From positions 2,852,001-2,916,000 of the forward strand of contig NC_060025.1 in assembly GCF_021134715.1 (NCBI RefSeq): a stretch of DNA of 64,000 bases. The letters run 5' to 3'. Under the pieces are notes generated by a model. It had not been told where the DNA came from. It saw only the letters and a program-made list of their open reading frames with translations, and made no database searches. Origin of the DNA: Daphnia pulex. Taxonomy: Eukaryota > Arthropoda > Branchiopoda > Diplostraca > Daphniidae. Of this stretch, positions 1-18,962 are shown piece by piece (positions within the stretch are counted from its first letter, which is position 1; the number at the start of each line of letters is the position of its first letter). The translations under genes were made by a program, and so were the position numbers.

Positions 1-1381
1 CTGAATGCTGATCAAATAAAATTCTGAGCTCAACCAAACTTTAACTAACAATTCTCTTGGTAAACATATTTTGTTAAAACTTTTATTGAAAATTCCACTT
101 ATTAAGTTATGGTAATTCTTTTCTGTTGTTATATAACATAGGTCCTTAGTAATGACATGCCAATTAACAAACCTAAACAACTTTGACAAAAACATTTATA
201 CTTTCTCATATTAAATGATCAAATCCAATATAAGCCCTACTTCTTAAATTTAATATCCTGGAGAAATCATTTGTCACTATGGAATTTTTAAGCATATACA
301 TGCATTGAATTCAAAGATTTTTTAAATGATTCCATTAAAATTATATATATTATTAAGTTTTAACAGGAAATTTAACATAAATTTTGTTTGAAGAAACAAT
401 ATGTTAGCAGGTTATAGCTTGCTGGTAAAGTGGTAACCTAAGTTCCTAATCTAGGCCCTTAATTGCCATAATTACCAGAACGCCAATACGTCTGTTTTTA
501 TTGGTCAGCAAATGCTGTTTGGATAAGTTTTCATTTTCTATTAAACTTGAGATCTAATTAAAAGAAAAAGTCAGGAGTCAAAACAATGTTTGTTTTCAAA
601 CCCATATCGCAGACTGCCGTTTAGCATGACCTTCGTTTACAAAGGGTTTTCTAAAAAGCGTAACGCAGAGTTCAAAAATGTGGAATGTCGATGATGCGAA
701 CCGGCGAGTCGCGAGCAAAAACGCGAGCAATGAAAAATAAGTAGAATAACAAACGAAATGAATGATGAAATTCAACACTAACCAAATGTAGGCAAATATC
801 TAAATCCGATTAAAGTCAATGCACACAATATCAGTCCCAATAAATTCAGTAACTTCCATCTGCTGTACAGTAGGCTGTAGGCTTTTACAATTTAAGTTTT
901 TATAAATATAAATATGCAAATATTTAAGCAACGATAAATGTTTTCAGTATCTTATGCTTTTACTAATATACGTTTTCAGGTTGTCACAATTTGACTCACA
1001 ATTTAACTGTTTCCTTTCGACTTTTCGAGAGGGGAAAACTTCAAAAGCAGTTCCGCATCACCATTTTGCATTTCCGTATTTGCGTTCCACGAGTCTCTTT
1101 TGCGTTTTAGGAAGTCCTTTTTACAAATGGCGAACGTGGATGAGTGTTGAATGTTTGGGGACGTGTTTTGGATTTTTAGTGTTGTCATTTATCATGTACC
1201 TCTAAGGTACTTATTTATAATTGTATATTTTAATTTGATTTGATTCACGAGTCATCGTAGAATCATTTAGTAGTAAAAAGTAAATTTTTACTAATTATAA
1301 ATTTTTTAAATTTTATTGTGCTGTCAGAAACGGTTCGTCTGAAAGCCGTCTTGGTTTGATTTCAAACAACCAACACAAACC
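1..1381. other. AT-rich intergenic region upstream of SETD1
   Basis: No open reading frame here has family resemblance or plausible splice structure. The sequence is AT-rich with short poly-A and poly-T tracts. The last 60-70 bases before position 1382 are presumably the SETD1 5' UTR. No convincing TATA box was seen. Confidence 0.5.
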
Positions 1382-4300
1382 ATGAATCCGGCAAAGCAGA
1401 AAAACTGGAAACTCCTTACAGATCCACTTATAATAAAAGGAGCAGTGAAGCTCTTCCGATATGAAGGGCAAGTTCAAGGAGATCCCACCTACCCTGTAGT
1501 TCATGTTCGTGATCCACGTTCACAAATACAAAGGCTTATTTGGTCCAGGCCTGAAGTTCTTGATCTTCCTGTGCCAAGATTCAGGGTACCAATTTCATAA
1601 AATTTCTAATTTTGTGTATGTGTAATGTTTACTGATTCATTTTCAATTAACAGATAGATGCAGAGTATATAGGAGACCCACCTTCAGTTGAAGTAACAAT
1701 ATGCAATGTCAATGATAACATTGATAAAGTTTTTCTTGGAGATCTGGTATGTCTTAATATAGTGTTTTAATAGCTGTGCATATTTAAAATATCTTTTGTC
1801 GTCTGTAGGTGAAAAAACATGGTCCATTTGAGGAACTTACGATATTTTACCATCCTAAAAACAATAAACATTTAGGTTTGGCTAGAGTTGTATTTGAAAA
1901 TGTAAAAAATGCTAAATCTTGTGTAGAAAAACTCAATCAAACCTCAGTTATGGGAAGACCTTTGCAAGTGTTTCTTGATCCATTTGGTAATTCACCAGCA
2001 CTAGTGTCATTTTTTTCTATTGGCTGACAAATATTTCAATTACATTTTTAGGTGCGGAGTGCAAAAAACAGTATGAATCGTTAACTGCAGAGAAAAAGCC
2101 TGAAGTTAAACCCGAAATAAAAAAAACTGAACCCAAACCTAACGAGGAGCTCAAAGAAACAGTTATTCCGATTCCTCCGCCAGTGGTGCAAAGGGAGAAC
2201 AGCAACAGTCAGCAGCAAAACACCAACAATCTTGAAACAGAGGAGCACTATTTTAATTCCAACGGCCATGTCGGCGTCGGTGTCGATGGGCCATTCAGTT
2301 TTCCACCACCAGCCTTTTCTGTTCCACCACCTTCTACTGATTTCTATGGAGGATGGCATCAACAGTTTTGGAACACGCCTGCTCCCTCTTGGGTGACACA
2401 ACCGCCTCCCGAGGCAGCCCTTGTCAACAGTAATCACGAAGAAGAGAAGAAGGATGAAGAACCACTTGTTTTGGATTTGGATTCCCGAATTGAGCTACTC
2501 TTGAAGGGGAAGATTTCAGCCGCATTGAACACACCTGCTTTTCTGCAACTTCAGTTAGATGGAAGCAGTAATTCAGGTTCTTCGCGAAGTAGCAGTCGAG
2601 CAGCTGATCACGATAAAAATGTTGATCCGTGCGCCAGTCCACCTCTTTCGCCACCTCCTTCTCCCTTCCTCTCTCAAGAAATCTATTTGGAGCATTACAA
2701 AGCTGCACACCCAGAGCCCCCACAAGGTATGTGCTCTTAAAGTTTACCGTTATCTACGTAAACATTTTTCTAATGGATTTTTTCCCCTCAGCCATCCGAT
2801 TGAGTGGAGAGATACTTAATGACGAAATGAGCTTATCCAGTTTAAGCTCTGGAGATGAAAAAATTTTCAACTCTGATGGAACAAAAATTGAAATCGACGA
2901 CCAAAACGCAGCAGCTCCGTCATTCTCATCTCAATTCTTTCCACCACCTCCCAACTACTCGGCTAATGATCCTTACTTCGCATGGCGGGGTATGTATGGG
3001 AATGCATACGCTCAGCCCTCCGCTTTCGCCTCGGGAACAAATAATCCTGCTTACCCCAATTTCAATTATCCCCCGCCAAATGGGTATCCTCCTTACGCCG
3101 ATGCATCTCAACCGTCTTCAGCCCCTCCTACGCAAAGCTCTGCTTTACCCGAACAAAGCACCGAGGATCCTCATGCTGCAACTATCGAGTAAGTGTTTTT
3201 AGCTTTCAAATTGTTAAGAGACTCCCTTTCTACAAATATTTGTTTTTAACAGGGGAGTCGTGGATCGAATAGTGGCGGAATTGAAACAAATTTTGAAAAA
3301 AGATTTCAATCGACGAATGGTTGAGGGAACGGCATTTAAAGGTAAACTTCAGTTTGACAATATTTTACAATCGTTTAACCTGACTCTTGTTCGTGTTCAA
3401 TAGCATTTGAAAATTGGTGGGATGAGCAAAGTAAACAGGAAGCCAAGGGACCTGCAACGAAATCTATTTCTCTGGGCTCATCAGCATCAGTGCTTCCGCA
3501 ACCCGTCCAGCCATTAACGCAAACTAGCGAACAACAACCACAGGCCGCCGCCGCTAAGAAAGTGGGTTTCGGGTTTGAAGGTCTCAACTTAGGTTTTGGA
3601 TTAGGTTTAGGACTCAGGGCTTCCATGCCTAAGCTTCCTTCATTCAGGGTATGTAAACAACATAAATGGTATTTGTCGCTTAGACGCTACAATTAACAAA
3701 TTAATTTCCACAGAGGAAAATCAGACCACCTTCACCACCACCTATGGATGATGATTCTCGAAGGAGATTGCACGATTCCGACGATGAATCTAGAGACGTA
3801 AATTGAACTTTGTTAACCTTATTTATTTGCTGTCCTTTTAATTTCGTTTGAATTGCTTACAGAACCGGAACGATAGACGATACGGTCAAAGAGGTCGTGG
3901 TTCTTTGCGCTCCTTGTATAGTAGTAGTAGCAGCAGTAGTAGTAGCAGCGAAGATGAAGTAAGTTGAACAATTTTTTGCGTAGTTGATCACAGTTAATTT
4001 TAAACTTATAAATATTCCAGGATCTTGATGATAGAAGACGAAAGCGGAATCGACGGCAACGAGGAAGTGTGTCATTTTCTTCATCATCGTCTAGCTCCGA
4101 AGATCGATCCCATTCGGATTCCGATTCCATTTCCGGAGCCGAAAGTATTAGTGAGGGAAGTCTACCTGATTCACCCCGTCCACTGACGAATAAAGTGAGC
4201 CGGAAAGAAATCAACTTAGAGGTGAATTTGATTTCTTTCTTTTCAACGTTGTAAATCCTTTTACTTACGTGTGTGTTTTTTTTAAACAGTTGGAGGAAGT

Positions 4301-6045
4301 ATCTCCAGATAGGCCACCAACTCCCGGTACGCCTGATATTCGCGAAGAACCCGAGGATCGTTTGATTCACCTTATCGATCAGGTCAAAGAGAAAGAAGAT
4401 AGTGACAGTTCGGCATCTTCGACGGCGTCTTTTGTTTACAAGGATCATTGCTATTCATTACCTCCCAAAGAGGAGCCTCCAGACGCTAAAGGCTCTTCCG
4501 CCTCTCCATCGCCTATTCGTGTGGATCATCTGTACAATAAGGTGAAATTGGAGAAGCCTCCCAAAATCTCGAGCAAGCTCAAAAATGCCGAACCACTCAA
4601 AAAGAAGCAACCAAAGGTAAAGTATTCTTGTATTGTATCAACAGTCATTTCGATTTAGTTTTCTAACCATCTTTTTTGATTAAATGTAGGCGGAGGTTAA
4701 ACGCGTTCGTGAATCAACGACACCAGACCCAGTCTTACCTATTAGAAAGACTTTCCCGCAGCGTGATATGATGGAAGAAATGGCATACTTTTACGAATTT
4801 CTGGCCAAGGGAATTGACGCAGAAGACATTTCTTATTTTCATAAGAGCTACGAGACACTTCTCTCTCAAGACGCTTTACAGGTTCCATCGACTATTGATC
4901 TCCTCCTTTTAAATCGAGTTTCGCGTCAAACTTTGTTTCTTTTTTTTTTTCGTACAGACTCAGGGCTATTGGCTTAACGATACGCATTGGGTTGACTATG
5001 ACCCTACGGAGTTGGATCCATCGCCATCGAAGCGCAAGCGAAAAGAAGAACCCCGGCCTCACAAGTCTGGCTCAGCACGAACTGAGGGATACTATAAACT
5101 TGACAGCAAGGAGAAAGCTAAGCACAAGTCACATTTCGCTCGATGCGTCACTGAAGACTCGCGTTTGGCCGAATCCAATGTCGTAAGGCTCTTCTTGAAA
5201 TAACTTTCCTTCCCTCAACCAATTTCTCATCTCTTTTTTTTGTACTCTTTCCTTTAGTCCTCTGTACGAGCAGCTGGGCTGGGTCCTACAGATACGGGTA
5301 TTAACAAGGGACAAGCTCTTTCGCGTGAAGCGCGATCGAATCAACGAAGATTGCTCACAGCTTTCGGCTTAGAAAACGATTCTGATCTCCTGAAATTCAA
5401 TCAGCTTAAGGTAACATGCCACTTAACATTTTTAAAATCACAAGTACTAAATTGTTGGATTGTTTTTGTCGCGATCTTTAGTTTCGTGGGGCTAAACTCA
5501 AGTTTGGCAAGTCTTCAATTCACGACTGGGGACTGTTTGCCGTGGAATCGATTGCTGCTGATGAAATGGTCATTGAATATGTTGGACAGGTAAATTTAAT
5601 ACTTTTACTATTTTGAGGGAATCACAGTTAAATTAAATATGAACTGGTGATTCTTGCAGGTGGTGCGGCCCGTGTTGGCAGATTTACGAGAGACTCAATA
5701 CGAAGCTGTTGGAATTGGATCTTCGTACTTGTTTCGCGTTGATTTGGAGTACATCATTGACGCTACGAAATGCGGCAATCTGGCCCGCTTCATCAATCAC
5801 TCTTGCAATGTGAGTTTAGTTTTTATTTATTTTGATTTCAATTTCTTTAACGAAATTGTTTCGTTAACCAGCCAAATTGCTATGCCCGAGTCATCACGAT
5901 CGAAAGCCAGAAAAAAATTGTGATCTATTCCAAACAGCCGATTGGTGTTGGGGAAGAAATCACGTATGATTACAAGTTCCCTATTGAAGAGGACAAAATC
6001 ATTTGCCTGTGTGGCTCGAGCCAATGCCGTGGTACTTTGAACTGA
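1382..6045 (+). CDS. SETD1: Histone H3K4 methyltransferase SETD1 (Set1/COMPASS catalytic subunit)
   Basis: Seventeen exons join in frame: 1382-1585, 1654-1746, 1809-1986, 2052-2726, 2792-3188, 3253-3341, 3404-3648, 3714-3797, 3863-3958, 4021-4221, 4290-4616, 4690-4881, 4958-5182, 5258-5410, 5482-5589, 5660-5809 and 5872-6045, giving 1,196 residues. An RNA-recognition motif lies at about residues 78-157. Pro/Ser-rich linkers follow, then a conserved block near 517-560 ([19 protein letters not shown], then FENWWDEQ), then a Ser/Arg/Glu/Asp-rich stretch. A WDR5-binding WIN motif, GSARTEGYY, is at about 965-973. The SET domain (about 1057-1175) has the catalytic NHSCN and [10 protein letters not shown] motifs, and a Cys-rich post-SET tail ends [13 protein letters not shown]. 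Known family role: nuclear H3K4 methylation at active promoters within COMPASS. It is shorter than vertebrate SETD1A/B but has every domain. The start is the first ATG of the RRM-containing frame. Confidence 0.96.
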
Positions 6046-8768
<2,723 letters not shown>

Positions 8769-9518
8769 GATGATTAAATTCGTCCTATTTATAAATTATT
8801 TTTCTATACTATCAACTTGCTTTTCATCTTCTGTTCTTATTGTTGCACCACGGGAAAAAGTGTTTGATCCTGTTTGATGATCCTACTCTTTCTTGCGACT
8901 CTTGTTCTAGTCCCCACTGCTTCCTCGTCAACCTTCTATCTCCCATCTTATACTTGTTGTATGAAAGGAAACTCGCGCTTTTCATCCAACATGCTGACTG
9001 TTTCCATAACATTTTACATCCTGACAGTCTTTTTCTCGTACCTTGTAAATAAATTTACAAAACCACGATCTCACGTTTAACAACTAAGTCCACGACTAAA
9101 GGGCGTTTTGGACGGTTCTCATTTTTTTTAAATCGTGACTAGGTATTGCATTAAGTCGCAGTTGGTCGCAATGATTATCAGTTTGTTTAGAATTTTTAGG
9201 AAATTTTAATCTCGCAATCCGCGTCACCGTAGCTTAATTAGTTTTTTTTTACATCACGTTAACGTCAAACGGTTTTGCAATTTGTGGTTTTTTCGCTAAA
9301 ATAATATTACTGGTTTAAAATTCAAGATATTTTTTTCTAGTGTAGTTCTAGTACTTAAGTATGTTATTTCCAAATTGTTTTATTAAAAGAAAAACCAAAC
9401 TGACAACGAAAAATGAAAATCTCTTTCAGTTGCAGCAGACGATTCTTACATGTCATAACAAGTTACACGTTGTAAGTTGTGATTCCAGGCTCTGGCACAC
9501 AAACTATTGTCAATAACA
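8769..9518 (+). other. JNK copy A 3' UTR and LMF2 upstream region
   Basis: Bases about 8,840-9,080 are the 3' UTR of JNK copy A. They align with about 16,940-17,330 downstream of the second copy (shared strings such as CTTATACTT and TGAAAGGAAACT). A poly-A signal AATAAA lies at 9048-9053. The last 400 bases are AT-rich and lead to the LMF2 start; no further gene is seen. Confidence 0.7.
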
Positions 9519-12124
9519 ATGAGTTCTTCAATATATAGAACAAGAAATTTCTATCTGCGATGCATGGCAGCTATTTATGTTTCTGCATTTAGCTCTTTCT
9601 ATCTTCAAATAAGAGGTATGCCTAAGTTGTTACACGAATGACGGAAATTTTGTTTCGAAACTAATGTCGTGTCTCCAGGATTATATGGTCCGAATGGCGT
9701 TCTTCCATCTCATGCCCGTTTAAATTTTCATGACAAGAGACCATTGTTTGACAAATTTTGGGAAAATCCAACATTGTTGCATCTAGCTCCTGCATTCGGT
9801 CTGACTGTGTCCTATTGTATGGAACTGTTGGCTCTGACTGGTATCATCTTATCATTTCTAGGGTAAATCTATAAGCACATCATTTTGTTAAACTGGCATC
9901 TTTATTTTATACCACACATTCTTACACACAGGCTAGTATATCAAAAAGTGTGCAACTTATTCACCTTCCTAGCACTATGGATCCTGTATCTCTCCCTGTA
10001 TAAAGTGGGTCAAACATTTATGTACTTTCAATGGGACATAATGTTGTTAGAGAGTGGATTCATCACTATCATAGTAGCTCCCATTATTTATTCAAAGAAA
10101 ACAAGCACAACACCCAAAGATCAGATAAGTTTTTGGCTTGTGAAATGGTTACTGTTTCGATTGATGTTTGCTTCTGGAGTTGTGAAACTTACTAGTAAGT
10201 GTCCAACATGGTGGGGTTTATCAGGTATTCACTTTTTGACAATGTGCTGTAAGTTGCAAAGCCTTAACTGTAAGCTATTTCTGAATATTTTGTTTTACCA
10301 GCCCTGCCACTTCATTTTGAATCACAATGCATTCCAACACCATTTGCATGGTACCTCTACGAGTTGCCCATTTGGTTTCATAAGCTGTCAGTAGTGGCAA
10401 CGTACGTCATTGAAATTATGCTACCATTTTTGTTTTTCATGCCTGCGCGCAAACTACGTCTCATTGGGTGCTATGGCCAGGTAAGACTAACAATTTCTTT
10501 GCAAAAATTTAAAGTTATGACTATTATATCATGTTTTTTTTTTTGTTTTTTTTAAATTACAGATACTGCTTCAAGTCGCTATTATCGCTAGTGGAAATTA
10601 CAATTTCTTTAATTTACTTACTATAACATTTTGTATATCGCTGATGGATGACCGCCATCTTTCTGATTCACAAAAACCCGTCAAGTCGTCCAGAATTGAA
10701 AACATATTCACTGGGATTTCCGTTGCATTATTGATTTATTTCACCGTCCTTTGGTTTGGAATTGATTTTGGAAAGAATGTTCCAGTCGATTCTGAAATAA
10801 GTATACAATTCAAAGTTTGTTTGATACTGTTCTTTATAATAACCGTGTTTTGTTTTTTTATTGATAGAATTTTCCGTTCAAGAGTTTGAAACAGCTCTCA
10901 AGTGGGCTGTTCCAGCTTCAATTGCAATTGGAGTCACGTCTTTTGTTATTACTGCTTGTTCGTCACTCTATGATCTTGTCAGATCTAAATCTTCGTTGCT
11001 GATGTACCTACTCAATGTTATTCAGTTCATTGTGTATTTCGCCATTGCATTTTTCTTGTTCGGGATCAGTTTGGTAGGAATTTTTAACATTCCCAAGTTC
11101 TAAATTTATTACAAATTCTCTTACTTTTGAATCCTAAGGTTCCATATTCGACGCTTGACCGGACTACTCAGGCGTCTCTTCCTACCTTCTTTAGTCGTTG
11201 GCATACCCAGTCTAATCAATTCCATCTAACTAGTAAAACTATTTACAAATTCTGATTTTAACTCATTTACTCATTCATACTATTGATTATGTAATCAAGG
11301 TTCCTATGGACTGTTTCGATCTATGACTGGTGTGGATGGCCGACCTGAAGTGATATTGGAGGGCGCCACTCATTTGGAGGGTCCGTATACGGAGATTCCG
11401 TTCAAGTATAAACCCGGACAAATTGAAAGAGCTTGTCAGTTTGTTGGTAATAATTTCTAACATTTTTGCGTAGTTTATATTAAAATCTACTTAACATTCT
11501 TCTGTCTTTTTGTTTTGTAGCGCCTCATCAACCTCGACTGGATTGGCAAATGTAATTTCTCTCGTGATTCTTTCTTCTAATCCGATACGTAATTGGTTAC
11601 ATTTTTGGAAATTCAGGTGGTTTGCAGCATTAGGAACCTACCACCAAAATCCGTGGCTCGTATCTTTGGTTTATAGAATTTTGACCAATCAAACTGAGGT
11701 GATTCATTTGCTTGACTCTAATATCTACAATGAATTTGAAGAAGATTGGCCTCCGAAATACATCAAAGGAAGTCTATATTCCTATAAATACACCTTTACA
11801 CCGGATCATAGGTTTGTGCAACTTATCTCAATGTTTTGAAATGGACAACCTATTAATTGTTCATTTTTCCCTTGCAGCGTCAAAGGGAACTGGTGGAAAA
11901 GAACGAGGGTGTCTGACTACCTTCCCACTTTCTCGGCGAATCATGAGCCATTGATAAAATATCTTGAGAACTTAAAAATCATCGGAACACCCGAAATTCC
12001 ATTTACAAATAATTTGTTAGCCTCATTCCTTGACAAAATTTGGGAAATTTGTAGTTCTACGGAACCGCACATTTTCATCTGGGGATTATTGCTTTCTGCC
12101 TTTGTCGTCACTCGCTTATCCTAA
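9519..12124 (+). CDS. LMF2: Lipase maturation factor 2-like ER membrane protein
   Basis: Eleven exons join in frame (9519-9615, 9679-9862, 9932-10224, 10302-10480, 10563-10800, 10868-11073, 11139-11232, 11300-11446, 11521-11551, 11617-11811, 11878-12124), giving 636 residues. Family landmarks: an N-terminal membrane segment followed by [39 protein letters not shown], then [42 protein letters not shown]; and a C-terminal lumenal domain with [29 protein letters not shown] and NWWKR. Several hydrophobic segments fit a multi-pass ER protein. The family (LMF1/LMF2, DUF1222) helps secretory proteins such as lipases mature in the ER; LMF2 clients are poorly defined. A poly-A signal lies at 12146-12151. 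It sits between the two JNK copies. Confidence 0.93.
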
Positions 12125-12672
12125 AAATCAAAAGATTTACTGTTAAATAAACTCCCAATTAATATACTCAAAACAGATCTCCTTGTTTTTTTAAGAGAAT
12201 TAAAGAAAATGTTGAATCATCTTTTCACAGCCAAATTGAAAAGCGCGGTAAGCTCTAGCGGTCAAGCATACCAGACAGAATGTGTGTCTAGGTATTACCG
12301 TGTAATGTGTGTTTAGGTATGGATCACGATCGGCTGGCATATAAAACGAAAGAAAAAAATTGTTCACAGCACCCAACACATAGACATAGAAAACATTCAC
12401 TGTCGGCCATGACTGTATGACAGGTGTAATAAGCTGAATGTTAAAGTGTTTATTCTTAATTTCTCGTCCAGTATTTCCGGCTTGAACAATTTGTAGTGCG
12501 TTTGACGTTCAAGTCACATTGTTTTATTGAAAAAAGAATAGTCCAAAACAAACCGGTAGTTTGATGAAACTGTATTGATATTCGTTCACGAAGATATTAT
12601 AATTGTTTTAAGAGTGATTTAGTTTAAAGAAAGCAACGGAAGTTATTTTCGTTAAAATTGGTATTCGAGTTT
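12125..12672. other. Intergenic, LMF2 3' UTR
   Basis: Contains the LMF2 poly-A signal and then AT-rich sequence. Nothing recognisable is seen. Confidence 0.5.
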
Positions 12673-12921
12673 CTACCATTGTCTCACTTCTTTTGGTAAG
12701 TATTGATTTTCTTGACATTTGCCTTCCACTAGGTTCTTGAGCCATTCCTTACCATTTCCCTCCATGATGTGTGATGCTAAGGACTTAGTCTTTATGATGT
12801 AAACTTGAAACATATAGTATCCATCTTTCACAAGTTGTTTCCCTGCTGATATTAATTCAACCCACCGTGACAAATGTGGTGTAACATTACCAACTTGATA
12901 CAGATTTAAGAGTAACATCAT
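12673..12921 (-). CDS. Hypothetical small protein (82 aa), unrecognised
   Basis: A single uninterrupted minus-strand frame of 82 residues starts MMLLLNLYQVGNVTPHLS and ends PKEVRQW. An in-frame TGA directly precedes the double Met, so the start is fixed if the gene is unspliced. Residue composition is balanced and not low-complexity. No signal peptide is seen. I do not recognise the family. It could be a real small gene, the last exon of a longer one, or chance. Confidence 0.3.
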   Translation of the reverse strand: MMLLLNLYQVGNVTPHLSRWVELISAGKQLVKDGYYMFQVYIIKTKSLASHIMEGNGKEWLKNLVEGKCQENQYLPKEVRQW

Positions 12922-16264
<3,343 letters not shown>

Positions 16265-17741
16265 AAGCAGCGTCAGTTGAGTTTCTATTAAAATCCTCTA
16301 TTACTCTATCTCTCTATTCAACTTCTACACACTCACACACACACACACACTCTTCCTCCGCCCTGCTCCTCCTCTGCCACTCATGTACTCTCCGTGTTTC
16401 CGTACCAGTTTCCCTGCCCTCCCTGAAAAAGAACCCTACCCCCCATAACAATGAGGAGAAATGTTAAGTGGCGTGTTTTCAAATTTAATGAAGTAACATG
16501 GGTTGGATTTTGTTTATTGGGCGTTAGGGAGTCAAGTAAGGAGCCGATGGAAGCCAGTAATCCACAAAACAACATCGGTTGAAACGGGGAATACGAATCG
16601 AAATTTTTAAAAGCGAAAAGGAAACCAAGCATCTTACCGTTTAGGGTGGGGGTTGGGTTTAGCCTGTCATTGGAGAAACCTGTAGCTGCGCATAATCTAT
16701 GCAAGAAGATCTTGTTGTCAGATCGATGGCTTCCGGCGTGGGTTTTTTCTGTCCTTTCTGGTGGTGTGCAATAAAAGTCAAGATGTGAGTAGAAAGAACA
16801 GCTGCACCAGGCCCATAGTCAAGTACATTTGTAAAAGCTCGTTCACCGAAAATGTGAGCGAGTTTCTCTTATATCTATCTCTTTATTTTCACATTTCTTT
16901 CTCTCTTGTTTTTCTGATTCTTTTACTTTACTATCAACACTGCTCTTCATCCTCTTTTTTTATCATTCTATCACGTGCAATAGTGTTGTTTGATGATCCC
17001 ACTCTTGCTTTCCTCTTATTATCCAATCGTGAATCGTGTAATGTAGTCAGCGAGTGGGGATCCATGGCGACCGTCTCCTGCACTCTTGTTCCAGTCCTCA
17101 CTCCCTCCTCGTCTCCCTCCTCCCTCCCACCTTATACTTTTTATATGAAAGGAAACTTGCGCTTTCCACTCGATTGTTTCGGTTTGGCCGTCTTTAAAAT
17201 TTACTCCGCGTTTCATGAAAAAGCTCGATGAAAACAAAAATACGGTGAACATTCCACATCCCGATGGTCATCATCTCGTACTTTGAGAGTGAATAAATTA
17301 ATAAAACCGCGACCTCACCTTTAAAAAAACAAAATTAAAAAAGCATACATTTATGGAATAGTGAAAGAAGGGAAAAAGGACATAGCAAGAGACGTCGTAT
17401 TATGTATTTATTTATTTTTATTATTACCTTTTTTCCGTTTGTGTTATGTCCTCGAGGTCTCAAAAGACGCCCAGCTATCCGTCGGTTACATTTGTTTGAG
17501 TATTGTTTCATTTGCTTGTGTTTGAGTAAAATGTGAGAAACGCTTCCCCATATATTTAAAAGATTTCGATGGAGATACCAGTCTAATAAATGATGCGATG
17601 GAATTCGTTCGTACTTATTTAATTATGTTTCTAGATGTATTTCAATCTTGTATTTATATGTATCTGTTTGAAAGTAAGTTAACATCAATATTGTGCAATT
17701 TGTTCCACAGGATCGAAATCTGCAAATCTTTGGGACGTTGT
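16265..17741 (+). other. JNK copy B 3' UTR and spacer to PEX12
   Basis: Includes a short CA microsatellite at about 16,328-16,350, C/T-rich tracts, and a segment (about 16,940-17,330) homologous to the copy A 3' UTR, ending with AATAAA at 17292-17297. After that AT-rich spacer leads to the end of PEX12 on the opposite strand. Frames of up to about 155 codons here look like chance readings of C/T-rich UTR. Confidence 0.6.
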
Positions 17742-18843
17742 TTACTCGGCGTTGGCAAATATACGTATCAGGTCATTTGGGGATGCTGGAAGCTTGGAGA
17801 TGGGGCATTTGTTATTCTCTTTTAGGTAGGGCAAAATACAGCGATAGCAGTAAACATAACTGTGAAAAAAATGGTGAGATATAATTACAGTTCGAAGTAT
17901 TTCTTAATGATTTAAGTTACCCTGATACGCGAAGAACGCACTCATTTTTCCATTGCTGTTGACAAAGGGGACAAACACCAGTCCTTGGTTTGGAGTGTTG
18001 ATTCTGTACAATGGAATGTGGAGGAGGTGGAATGGGTAAGGAAAGCATACTCTTAGCCTGTGATGACTGATTAGTAAACCACCACTCAAGAAATTGGATG
18101 AAGAAGGCACTCAGTTCAATTATTTTAGTGAGTGAAATGCCAGGGCTACTGTTGTCACCACCATGTTTTAACTTCAATCCAAGAAGGTGCAAAATAGGTG
18201 AATGGGTCACAGATTTGCCCCATGTATAGAGCATCCAGTTCACTAAGACTGTCAAATCATAGATGAACCGGATACTCGAAAAGTTGAGAACAGGATGTTG
18301 CTGGTTGTGCTGCTGCCTTTCTGAAAAGTAGGCATCTAATTTGGACAAGGCATATGGCAGAATTGTCAAACTGATTAGAGAGTGAAGTGTTCCTTTCCCA
18401 TTCAAAGTGCAGTCTTCTTTTGTGACTCGTTCTAATCCATAAAAATTTTCAGCAAATGAAGCTCCTGAAAAAAAAAGCACAACATTTCTGTAAATCACAA
18501 AGACGTATTTCAAAAATGTAAATAAGTTGAAGAAAAATTATCAACAAACCATAGTTTCGTAGGTAATAGTTTTGCAGAAAACAATCAAATAGTAACTGAA
18601 TTTCATTTGCCCAGCGAAATGATAAACCAAATGTTTCTGGATAATGATTAGCACACACCTACAATTGATATAGAGTTGGTAGTTCTTTTATTTCAATTGA
18701 ATGTGTTACAAACGTACCCTGAAGACGAACTTTATGGTCCCACGAAGGGCTTGATTAAGTCCTTCCTGAGCAACTAACTCAAAAATCGATGGCCTACTAG
18801 AATCTAGAAGTAACTGACTTAAATGCGCCCCTCTTTCAGCCAT
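17742..18843 (-). CDS. PEX12: Peroxisome assembly protein 12 (PEX12), peroxisomal RING E3 component
   Basis: Four minus-strand exons (18843-18718, 18658-18550, 18464-17921, 17859-17742) give 298 residues. The start MAERGAHLSQLL and PSIFELVAQEGLNQALR match the PEX12 N-terminus. ASFAENFYGLERV, HSPILHLLGLKL, FFIQFLEWW and PIPPPPHS are family signatures. The C-terminal RING reads CPLCQQQ, then GYVYCYRCILPYL, then CPISKLP. It has fewer zinc ligands than a classical RING, as is known for PEX12. The family acts with PEX2 and PEX10 in the peroxisomal membrane to ubiquitinate the PEX5 receptor for recycling. It is about 60 residues shorter than human PEX12, mainly in the middle. Its 5' side is crowded by transposons, the first beginning about 120 bp upstream. 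Confidence 0.95.
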
Positions 18844-18962
18844 AACGTAAGTACTCAAATTTAAAAACCTTGCTTATTCAAAAGAAAACGGCATAATGTT
18901 GTTTTTATTACATGAATTTGTCTTGCTTTTTTTGTGTCAAACAAAAATACAGCACTGTTTAA

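Noticed and set aside
3819-4448. 209-codon minus-strand frame inside SETD1
   Set aside because: It is antisense to the Ser/Arg/Glu-rich SETD1 exons and crosses real introns; repeats on the coding strand keep the other strand open.
16328-16350. CA microsatellite
   Set aside because: Ordinary short simple repeat in the JNK 3' UTR.
16381-17252. Frames of 77-156 codons downstream of JNK copy B
   Set aside because: They fall in the 3' UTR and contain long C/T-rich stretches; no family features.
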